In this document: piece by piece, positions 16,921 through 23,382 of the stretch | How positions within the stretch are numbered: position 1 is the stretch's first letter | How the letters are laid out: each line of letters starts with the position of its first letter | Assembly (NCBI RefSeq): GCF_014224355.1 | Contig: NZ_VNWP01000015.1 | Span: forward strand, 1 to 61,510 | Direction: 5' to 3' | Length of the DNA: 61,510 bases | Source of the DNA: Synechococcus sp. BSA11S | GTDB taxonomy: Bacteria > Cyanobacteriota > Cyanobacteriia > PCC-6307 > Cyanobiaceae | The notes under the pieces: model-generated | What the model was told of the DNA's origin: nothing | The model's input: the letters and a program-made list of their open reading frames with translations, nothing else | Databases searched by the model: none | Position numbers and translations under genes: made by a program

Positions 16921-16996
16921 AGGGCTTCAACGAGGTGCGCCCAGGGACGGCAGGGGAGCAGCCAGCCACCCGGGAGGGCTTGACGGATCTCGAGGT

Positions 16997-17060
16997 TGCA
17001 ACGAAACCGTCACACGGAATCCGGGGGAATCGACGCAACCACAGTAGCGTTATACCGTGA
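16997..17060 (+). promoter_or_regulatory. Heme oxygenase promoter region
   Basis: TGCAACGAAAC at 16997-17007 is identical to the element upstream of acsF (12069-12079). It lies 111 bases before the start codon, against 96 bases for acsF. Downstream, GTAGCGTTATACC at 17044-17056 contains TATACC, a plausible -10, and resembles GTAGCGTTGTAGA upstream of the D1' psbA gene. Function is inferred from recurrence only. Confidence 0.45.
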
Positions 17061-17118
17061 GTCCAGCGAAGCCCGCTCCGTTCCCTGGGCCATCGCCGTC
17101 CCACCGGCACCGTTCGCC

Positions 17119-17811
17119 ATGACCACCACCCTCCCCGTCGCCGTCTCAGGCCAGGGCATCTCCGACCACGCCAGTCCTGCTGATGCGGCGGCCCGCCGAG
17201 GCTTCGGCCCCAGGGTCCGGCGCCTGCATGGCCGCATCGGTGCCGCCCATCACCGGGCTGAGGGCATGACTTTCTCCAGGGCCCTGCTCGCGGGCCAGGC
17301 CAGCCCCCTGCAGCTGGCGGCCCTGATCCGCGCCCTCGGACCGGCCTACACGCTGATCGAGCGACGCGGTCCCGAACTGGCCGCCGCCCTCGGCGCGCCA
17401 AACCTCCCCTGGAGTGCCCTCAACCGCAGCGAAGCCCTGCGCCACGACGTCGCCATGCTGGCCGGCATCGAAGCCAGCGGGCCCTCGGCCGCAGCCGCGG
17501 CCTGGCTGGAGCACCTGCACACCCTCGCCCAGCAGGAGCCTCACCGCTTCCTGGCCCATGTGTACGTGCGCTACGGCGGCGATCTCTCCGGCGGGCAGCA
17601 GCTCGCCCAGCAGGCCAACACGATCCTGGCCGCCCATGGTCTGCCCTGCCTGCGCTTCTGGCGGTTCGAGCGCCCGATCGAGGAACTCAAGCAGGCCCTC
17701 CACGACGCCATGGAGCAGCTCGAGCTCAGCGAGGCCGAGGAGGCGGAGCTGCTGGATGAAGCGGTGGTCGCCTTCCACAACACCCAGCGCCTGCTGGCCG
17801 AGCTGGGATAA
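17119..17811 (+). CDS. Heme oxygenase (biliverdin-producing)
   Basis: Heme oxygenase opens heme to biliverdin IX-alpha, the precursor of phycobilins. The 230-residue protein carries the candidate heme-ligand histidine in AAHHRAE (His44/45) and the distal-helix glycines in YVRYGGDLSGGQQLAQQA (about 148-165). Substrate contact residues upstream are diverged from the standard HO1 pattern, so it is probably the second isoform (HO2-like). It is followed 46 bases later by hemN on the same strand. In Synechocystis and Synechococcus PCC 7002, ho2 and hemN are co-regulated low-oxygen genes, and this pairing supports the isoform call. ATG at MTTTLPV was chosen over an upstream in-frame ATG. Confidence 0.9.
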   Translation: MTTTLPVAVSGQGISDHASPADAAARRGFGPRVRRLHGRIGAAHHRAEGMTFSRALLAGQASPLQLAALIRALGPAYTLIERRGPELAAALGAPNLPWSALNRSEALRHDVAMLAGIEASGPSAAAAAWLEHLHTLAQQEPHRFLAHVYVRYGGDLSGGQQLAQQANTILAAHGLPCLRFWRFERPIEELKQALHDAMEQLELSEAEEAELLDEAVVAFHNTQRLLAELG

Positions 17812-17857
17812 CCCGCCAAACCCGAAAGAACCACCCCCCGAACTCCCGGTCCCCAAG

Positions 17858-19243
17858 ATGACGTTCACGGCCCCCACCAGATCCCAGCCCGAACTGCTCC
17901 CCCTGCTGGTCAAGTACGACAGGCCCGTTCCCCGCTACACCAGCTATCCCACTGCCGCCGCCTTTCACAGCGGCGTCGGTCCGGCCGATCTGGTGAGCCA
18001 GCTGCGGCAACCGACCACCGCGGATCTGTCGCTTTACGTGCATGTTCCCTTCTGCCGCCATGCCTGCTGGTATTGCGGCTGCAACCGGATCACCACCCAG
18101 GCCGGCTCGAAAGTGGTGGGGCCGTACCTGCAGGCCCTGGCCAGGGAGCTGGCCCTGGTGACCCAGGCCTCAAGCCAGCGGCGGCGGCTGGGACAGCTGC
18201 ACTGGGGCGGCGGCACTCCGAACTACCTCAACCCCCAGGAGCAGGGCCAGCTCTGGGAGCTGATCGGGGAGCATTTCGATCTCGCTCCGGATCTGGAAGC
18301 CTCGATCGAGGTGAATCCGGAGTTCCTCAGCCGCGATCAGGTGCTGAACCTGCGCCGGCTGGGCTTCAACCGGATCAGTTTCGGTATCCAGGATGCCGAC
18401 CCGCACGTGCAGGAGGCCGTGAACCGGATCGTGCCGGTGGAGCAACTCCGCCAGGCGATGGAGTGGATGCGGGAGGCGGCCTTCGAGAGCGTCAACGTCG
18501 ATCTGATCTGCGGGCTGCCGCTGCAGACCCCCGAGCGGTTCGCCAGCACGATCGCCCTGGTGCAGGAGCTGCGGCCGGAGCGGGTGTCGCTGTTCAGCTT
18601 CGCCTACCTGCCCGAGCAGCTGCCGCTCCAGCGCAGGATCGCCGCCGACGACCTGCCCAGCCAGCGGGAGCGGATCCGGATGCTGCAGCACGCCTACGGG
18701 GCCTTCACAGGCGACGGCTACGACGCCATCGGCATGGACCATTTCGCCCTTTCAAGCGACAGCCTGGCGCTGGCGGCGCGGCAGAGGCGGCTGCACCGCA
18801 ATTTCCAGGGCTACACCACCGGCGGCGAGCGCGACCTGCTCGGCATCGGCGTCACGGCGATCAGTCAGTTCCAGAACCTGTTCAGCCAGAACCAGCGCAC
18901 GATGAAGGGCTATGTCGAGGCGCTTGAAGACAACCGCCTGCCGGTGGAGCGGGGCCTGGTGGTGCGGGATCCCGCGGTGCTGCTGCGGCGCACGATCATC
19001 CAGAGCCTGATGTGCCGCTTCGCGGTCGATTTCGACACCATCGCCCTGGGGCAGCCCCTCGAGGCCCAGCGCCTGTTCCCCAGCGAATGGGCCGACCTGC
19101 AGACCCTCGAAGCCGACGGACTGGTGCGCCTCGGTGCCAACAGCCTCGAGGTGACGGAGGTGGGCCGCTGGCTGATCCGCACGATCGCGGCGGTGTTCGA
19201 TCCCAGCCAGCGCCGACAGGCCAGTGGGTCCAGGCTGATCTGA
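17858..19243 (+). CDS. hemN: Oxygen-independent coproporphyrinogen III oxidase
   Basis: HemN is a radical-SAM enzyme that converts coproporphyrinogen III to protoporphyrinogen IX without oxygen. The 461-residue length fits bona fide HemN. The radical-SAM cluster motif CRHACWYC supplies Cys66, Cys70 and Cys73, with an adjacent Cys75. Other family features are KYDRPVPRYTSYPTA at the N-terminus, the GGGTPNYL motif, GFNRISFGIQD, and the C-terminal HemN domain with RTIIQSLMCRF. It lies 46 bases after heme oxygenase and is probably co-transcribed. Its stop codon sits inside a perfect palindrome shared with the convergent gene. Confidence 0.95.
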   Translation: MTFTAPTRSQPELLPLLVKYDRPVPRYTSYPTAAAFHSGVGPADLVSQLRQPTTADLSLYVHVPFCRHACWYCGCNRITTQAGSKVVGPYLQALARELALVTQASSQRRRLGQLHWGGGTPNYLNPQEQGQLWELIGEHFDLAPDLEASIEVNPEFLSRDQVLNLRRLGFNRISFGIQDADPHVQEAVNRIVPVEQLRQAMEWMREAAFESVNVDLICGLPLQTPERFASTIALVQELRPERVSLFSFAYLPEQLPLQRRIAADDLPSQRERIRMLQHAYGAFTGDGYDAIGMDHFALSSDSLALAARQRRLHRNFQGYTTGGERDLLGIGVTAISQFQNLFSQNQRTMKGYVEALEDNRLPVERGLVVRDPAVLLRRTIIQSLMCRFAVDFDTIALGQPLEAQRLFPSEWADLQTLEADGLVRLGANSLEVTEVGRWLIRTIAAVFDPSQRRQASGSRLI

Positions 19244-19255
19244 GCTCAGATCAGC
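19234..19255. repeat. 22-bp perfect palindrome over two convergent stop codons
   Basis: The sequence GCTGATCTGAG is followed immediately by its exact reverse complement. It contains the stop codons of both hemN and the opposite-strand ALDC-like gene. It could fold into a hairpin in either transcript, but no T-run follows, so a classical intrinsic terminator is doubtful. Confidence 0.8.
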
Positions 19256-20355
19256 ACCTGCAGCCGCGCCCGGTTGTTCTCCTGCTGGGTCTGGGGTTCG
19301 AGCACCTGCCGCTCGGGATCCGCCAGCACCAGCAGTTCATGGGTTCCGGGCGCGAGCTCGAGCTTCAGGGCGAAGGCTTCCTCCGCGCCGGCGGCCAGCC
19401 AGGGCAGGCGCAGGTAGTGGTGACCGCTGTAGCGATCGTCGATCACCACGGCCACCCCCACATCGCTCACATCGAGGCTGCCCCGGTTGGTGATGGCGAA
19501 CCGCAGCACACCAGCGGAGTAGCTCGCACGCTCCACCGCCAGATCGGAGCCGAGGCTGCGCAGCTCCTGCAGGGGATAGAGGGCCAGGGAGTCGAGCCTC
19601 AAGAGCCGGGTGCCCGCATGCTCATGGTGCAGATGGCCGCCGTGGCGCAGGTCGCTGCTGCAGCCATGCAGGTGAAGATGGGCGCCCGCCGCCGGCACGG
19701 TCACGCGTCCGCTCTCGGGCCGGGTGTCCCAGAAGCCGCAGCAATCCCACTCCAGGCTCCGGCCGAGGTAGTGGATCGGATCGGCCGGATCGCCGGGATC
19801 CTGCGGCGCCAGGCGGTAGTGCTGAAGGCTGGAGTAAAGGCTCGCCGCCGCATCCGGATCCAGGGCATCGGCGTTGCGGCGTCGCTGGCCCATGCAGAGC
19901 TTGGAGGCCACCGTGATCACCAGGCTGCTCCAGGTGGCCCGCAATCGCACCCCCACGATCGGCGCCGGCTCCATCCGGCCCGCCGCGATCGCGCCGGCGA
20001 TCGCCTGCCTCACCAGCTCCTGCAGCGGCACCCCGGCACTGGGCCCCAGCCCGGAGAGATCCACCGGCTGGCGCAGGGCACTGGCATCGCCGCTGAAGCA
20101 CACATAAGGGAAGTGGGAGGCCCCATCGGCGGGGCGCAGCCGCCTGATGCCGCCATCGAGGGCCTGACATTTGTAGAGATGGGTGCGGGGAGCCCCCGGC
20201 TGGTGCAGAAAGGTGAGCTCACCGTTGTCGAGGCTGGTGGTGGTGCCCAGTCCGAGCACATCGCCCTCGAGAGGAATGCGCTCCAGGGGCATGTGCTCGT
20301 TCACATCCCCCTGGATCAGGTCGCTGATCGTGTTGGCAATCGAGAGGATCACCAT
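19246..20355 (-). CDS. Acetolactate decarboxylase-like domain fused to CARDB-like domain
   Basis: The first about 265 of 369 residues resemble alpha-acetolactate decarboxylase: TISDLIQGD (9-17), GLGTTTSLDNGEL (35-47), and a late histidine-rich HLHLH (226-230) followed by GGH (239-241), which correspond in position to the zinc-binding HxH...H of the BudA family. The C-terminal about 95 residues look like a CARDB-type immunoglobulin-like domain (RFAITNRGSLDV; LAPGTHELLVLADPE; ENNRARLQV). No signal peptide is visible. BudA makes acetoin from acetolactate in fermentation; whether this fusion keeps that activity is unknown. Its start overlaps the stop of the YciI-like gene by seven bases, so the pair forms an operon convergent with hemN. 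Confidence 0.6.
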   Translation of the reverse strand: MVILSIANTISDLIQGDVNEHMPLERIPLEGDVLGLGTTTSLDNGELTFLHQPGAPRTHLYKCQALDGGIRRLRPADGASHFPYVCFSGDASALRQPVDLSGLGPSAGVPLQELVRQAIAGAIAAGRMEPAPIVGVRLRATWSSLVITVASKLCMGQRRRNADALDPDAAASLYSSLQHYRLAPQDPGDPADPIHYLGRSLEWDCCGFWDTRPESGRVTVPAAGAHLHLHGCSSDLRHGGHLHHEHAGTRLLRLDSLALYPLQELRSLGSDLAVERASYSAGVLRFAITNRGSLDVSDVGVAVVIDDRYSGHHYLRLPWLAAGAEEAFALKLELAPGTHELLVLADPERQVLEPQTQQENNRARLQVLI

Positions 20356-20717
20356 GGGGAGGGAGCCTGAGCGTCCTCCGGGATCGCACCTGCCACCACT
20401 CGCCACTCGTGCAGCACCCAGCTGACGCAACCGGAGCGGATCAGAGGATCGCTCTGCACGATCGACTCGGCTTCCTGCCAGTCACGGGCCTGAAAGAGCA
20501 ACATGCCGCCGGCTCCATCACCATTCATGCCCTTGCACTCGCGCCAGTAGCCGCTGCTGGGCTGGTGACCACGCCGCTGCAGGTCGGCCACCCAGTCGAG
20601 GTGGGCACGCAGGTGGGCGTCGAAATGGGCACGATCGACCAGTCCCTGCTCCAGCTTCACGAACCAGGGCAAGGCGAGCCCCCGAAGCAACCGCACCAAC
20701 CTAGGCCTGCCATCCAT
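20349..20717 (-). CDS. YciI-like domain protein
   Basis: The 122-residue protein shows the small ferredoxin-like YciI fold: an N-terminal strand (WFVKLEQGLVDRAHFDAHLRAHLDWVADLQRRG), a Gly-rich turn (MNGDGAGGMLLFQA), then DWQEAESIVQSDPLIRSGCVSWVLHEW, where the Asp-Pro-Leu segment is typical of the family. YciI-like proteins are small enzymes or accessory proteins of mostly unknown function. It is translated just ahead of the acetolactate-decarboxylase-like gene. Confidence 0.75.
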   Translation of the reverse strand: MDGRPRLVRLLRGLALPWFVKLEQGLVDRAHFDAHLRAHLDWVADLQRRGHQPSSGYWRECKGMNGDGAGGMLLFQARDWQEAESIVQSDPLIRSGCVSWVLHEWRVVAGAIPEDAQAPSPW

Positions 20718-20891
20718 GGCGGAGCTTCGAGCAGGGCCCGGAGCTGGAGCGCGTCTGGAGAAGGGAAGAGGGTCTCAGAAGGCTGAGCAGAAATCCCCAT
20801 TAGGGAAATCCACGCCCATCCCGCCGAAGGCGTTACATTTTGCAAGACGTTCCGAGGGGCGGGCTGTGGTAGGCCCACCTCTTTTTTTTGG

Positions 20892-21371
20892 TTACGGCAG
20901 ACCCCTCAGGGCCAGAACCACTGTGTTCCCCAGGGTCAGCCCAGTGGTGTCGCCATCGCCGAGCGGCAGCTCCAGACGCAGGGGCGCCAGAGCGCTGGGC
21001 CTGGGATCAAGGCCGGCGGCATCGAACTGGGCTGAGCCGGCGGGGATCGCCGCCGCACCAGGCGGCACCATCTCTTCGCTGCGGTTCTCCAGCATCCAGA
21101 CACCGCCCAGACCATCGAGGAGGCGCAGGGGCCGGCCATGATCGGCGGCCACACCGGGGGCATGGGCACTGAGGCGGAGGCGCCAGCCTGCTGGAAAGGC
21201 AGGATCCGGCTGCTCGAACAGGCTCAGGCCCCAGCCTCGGCCGGCGTCATCCACGACCCGCCAGCTGCCCATCACCTCGGTGGCTGCCGCCGGAGCTGAC
21301 CAGCCCAGAGCCAGCAGCAGGGCCAGACAGACCCCGAACAGGGCCCGCGAACAATGAGCAGAGATACGCAT
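20892..21371 (-). CDS. DUF3122 family exported protein (copy 1)
   Basis: This 159-residue protein has a signal peptide (about residues 1-30, ending SAPAAA) and a mature domain of about 125 residues found in cyanobacteria as DUF3122. Its core LENRSEEMVPP...IPAGSAQFDAAGLDPRPSALAPLRLELP is closely repeated in the second copy of the window at 32085-32591. The function is unknown; it should act in the periplasm or lumen. It is transcribed divergently from the D1'-type psbA with about 117 bases between the starts, so the two could share control elements. ATG at MRISAHC was chosen because the signal peptide starts there. Confidence 0.8.
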   Translation of the reverse strand: MRISAHCSRALFGVCLALLLALGWSAPAAATEVMGSWRVVDDAGRGWGLSLFEQPDPAFPAGWRLRLSAHAPGVAADHGRPLRLLDGLGGVWMLENRSEEMVPPGAAAIPAGSAQFDAAGLDPRPSALAPLRLELPLGDGDTTGLTLGNTVVLALRGLP

Positions 21372-21394
21372 GGCCCATCCAAGCACTAAGACTG

Positions 21395-21419
21395 CTTCAA
21401 CGGTAGCGTTGTAGAAGGA
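21395..21419 (+). promoter_or_regulatory. Inverted repeat between DUF3122 and psbA
   Basis: CAACG-GTAG-CGTTG forms a perfect dyad (21398-21411) flanked by CTTC and GAAG arms (21395-21398 and 21414-21417). It is near the middle of the divergent intergenic region, 69 bases before the psbA start. The right half, GTAGCGTTGTA, matches GTAGCGTTATA upstream of heme oxygenase. It could be an operator or part of a core promoter. Confidence 0.4.
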
Positions 21420-21488
21420 TGCAGGCATGAAGCTCGGCTCCAGACCGATGCCGTCACCGCCCCATCCCTGTCCAGTCGTTGTCATCCC

Positions 21489-22568
21489 ATGACCACCACC
21501 TCCCTCAGCCGCAGGCGCGGCCATCCCTGGGACTCCTTCAAGGACTGGGTCACGAGCACCGAGAACCGCCTCTACGTGGGCTGGTTCGGTGTGCTGATGA
21601 TCCCCACCCTGCTTGCCGCCACCTGCTGCTTCCTAATCGCCTTCATCGGCGCTCCACCCGTCGACATCGACGGCATCCGCGAGCCGGTCTCCGGTGGACT
21701 CCTCTACGGCAACAACATCATCACCGCCGCGGTGGTTCCCTCCAGCAACGCCATCGGCCTGCACTTCTACCCCATCTGGGAAGCCGCCAGCCTCGACGAA
21801 TGGCTCTACAACGGCGGCCCCTACCAGCTGATCATCTTCCACGTCCTGATCGGCATCTTCTGCTGGATGGGCCGCGAGTGGGAACTCAGCTACCGCCTCG
21901 GCATGCGCCCCTGGATCGCCGTGGCCTATTCCGCACCAGTGGCCGCCGCCACCGCCGTGCTGCTGATTTACTCGATCGGCCAGGGCTCCTTCTCCGACGG
22001 CATGCCGCTGGGCATCTCCGGCACCTTCAATTTCATGCTGGTGCTCCAGGCCGAGCACAACGTGCTGATGCACCCCTTTCACATGCTCGGCGTGGCCGGC
22101 GTCTTCGGTGGCAGCCTGTTCTCGGCCATGCACGGCTCGCTCGTGACCAGCTCACTGGTGCGGGAGACCACCGAGACGGAATCCCAGAACCGGGGCTACA
22201 AGTTCGGCCAGGAGGAGGAGACCTACAACATCGTGGCTGCCCACGGTTACTTCGGTCGCCTGATCTTCCAGTACGCCTCCTTCAACAACAGCCGCAGCCT
22301 CCACTTCTTCCTGGCCGCCTGGCCCGTGGTGGGGATCTGGTTCGCGGCCCTGGCGGTGGCCAGCTTCTCGTTCAACCTCAACGGCCTCAACTTCAACCAC
22401 TCGGTGGTCGACCACCAGGGCCGGGTGATCAACACCTGGGCCGATGTGCTCAACCGAGGTGGCCTGGGCATCGAGGCGATGCACGAGCGCAACGTGCACA
22501 ACTTCCCCCTCGATCTGGCCACCACCGCCAGCACCCCCGTGGCGCTCAGCGCTCCGGCGATCGGTTAG
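21489..22568 (+). CDS. psbA: Photosystem II D1 protein, low-oxygen D1' form
   Basis: D1 is the reaction-centre subunit that carries TyrZ and most ligands of the oxygen-evolving cluster. All are present: Tyr161, Asp170, Glu189, His190, His332, Glu333, His337, Asp342 and Ala344, plus His198, His215, His272, His252 and Ser264 for chlorophyll, iron and QB. Length is 359 residues with a C-terminal extension after Ala344. Ala80, Leu158 and Ala286 replace Gly, Phe and Thr, the three changes that define the microaerobically induced D1' (Synechocystis PsbA1 type). Glu130 is the high-light-type residue. Ser162 and Leu186 near TyrZ, in place of Pro and Phe of standard D1, are further differences. It is followed by a terminator and is divergent from DUF3122. 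Confidence 0.97.
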   Translation: MTTTSLSRRRGHPWDSFKDWVTSTENRLYVGWFGVLMIPTLLAATCCFLIAFIGAPPVDIDGIREPVSGGLLYGNNIITAAVVPSSNAIGLHFYPIWEAASLDEWLYNGGPYQLIIFHVLIGIFCWMGREWELSYRLGMRPWIAVAYSAPVAAATAVLLIYSIGQGSFSDGMPLGISGTFNFMLVLQAEHNVLMHPFHMLGVAGVFGGSLFSAMHGSLVTSSLVRETTETESQNRGYKFGQEEETYNIVAAHGYFGRLIFQYASFNNSRSLHFFLAAWPVVGIWFAALAVASFSFNLNGLNFNHSVVDHQGRVINTWADVLNRGGLGIEAMHERNVHNFPLDLATTASTPVALSAPAIG

Positions 22569-22606
22569 TGGGACTTTGACCCCCACCCAGCCGCTTCGCT
22601 GAAGGC

Positions 22607-22638
22607 CGAGGGCCTGGACCTGCTCCAGGCCCTTTCTC
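22607..22638 (+). terminator. Intrinsic terminator after psbA
   Basis: A perfect 9-bp stem, GGGCCTGGA / TCCAGGCCC, with loop CCTGC is followed by TTTCTC. It lies about 40 bases after the psbA stop and 50 bases before the next gene, so psbA can be made as a single-gene mRNA with possible read-through. Confidence 0.7.
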
Positions 22639-22685
22639 GGTTGAACCTTGCCCCAGTCCATCGCTTTCGCGTCACGGAACTCGCC

Positions 22686-23360
22686 ATGACTCTCCTTTCC
22701 CCTCCCCTTGCATGTGCTGCGGCCCCGCGCCGTGCCCTGACCCATTGCTTGCGGGAGCTGATCGGGCTGGCCGCCGCCAGCACGCTGATGGTGGTGATCG
22801 GCGCCCTGCTGATCACCGCTGCTCCCCCCACTGCCCTGGCCGCCCAGAGTGAGCAGGCCGGCCTCCCGAAAGCAGTGGCCGAGATGGAGCAACTCAACCG
22901 GATGCGGGTCTCGCTGGCCTCCACGCTCGAGGGCCGCAGCGAGGAACCCACCATGCAAACGATGCAGGAGGTCTGCAAGCCGGTGGGGATGCGGGCGAAG
23001 GCCATCGGCAGGGAGAACGGCTGGCAGGTGCGCCAGGTGGCCAGCAAGTCCCGCAACCCCGATCACGCTCCCGCCGGACCTCAGGAGAAGCAGGTGATCG
23101 ATCTGCTGGAACGCCATCCCGAGATCACCGGCCTGTGGGAGCCGGCCGGCGCCGGACAGAGTGCCGGGGTGACCTACTACCGCCGCATCAACGTGGAGCC
23201 CAGTTGTCTGGCCTGCCACGGCACGAAGGCTGACCGTCCGGCCTTCGTGAAAGACAACTACCCCGACGACAAGGCCTTTGATTTCAAGGTGGGCGATCTA
23301 CGCGGCATGTATGCCGTGTTCATCCCCGAGTTGCAGCAGGCGCTGGCGGAGTCTGGGTGA
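22686..23360 (+). CDS. Tll0287-like c-type heme protein (DUF3365)
   Basis: This 224-residue exported protein has an N-terminal hydrophobic segment (about 24-52, ending in an Ala-rich cleavage region) and a C-terminal c-type heme site CLACH (174-178). The DUF3365 features are MQEVCKPVGMRAKAIGRENGWQVRQVASKSRNPDH and YYRRINVEPSCLACHG. The Thermosynechococcus homologue Tll0287 has a PAS-like fold and an unusual Cys/His-ligated heme, and was found in a strain relying on PsbA2. Cys97 here is the candidate axial cysteine. Position directly downstream of a D1'-type psbA repeats that association. A redox or gas-sensing, or PSII-associated, role is possible but unproven. Confidence 0.85.
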   Translation: MTLLSPPLACAAAPRRALTHCLRELIGLAAASTLMVVIGALLITAAPPTALAAQSEQAGLPKAVAEMEQLNRMRVSLASTLEGRSEEPTMQTMQEVCKPVGMRAKAIGRENGWQVRQVASKSRNPDHAPAGPQEKQVIDLLERHPEITGLWEPAGAGQSAGVTYYRRINVEPSCLACHGTKADRPAFVKDNYPDDKAFDFKVGDLRGMYAVFIPELQQALAESG

Positions 23361-23382
23361 GGCTAGAGAGATGCCCGCACAC

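Noticed and set aside
20718-20891. T-run (CCTCTTTTTTTTGG) as an intrinsic terminator
   Set aside because: The preceding GC-rich sequence pairs only with bulges, and no gene reads into it on that strand.
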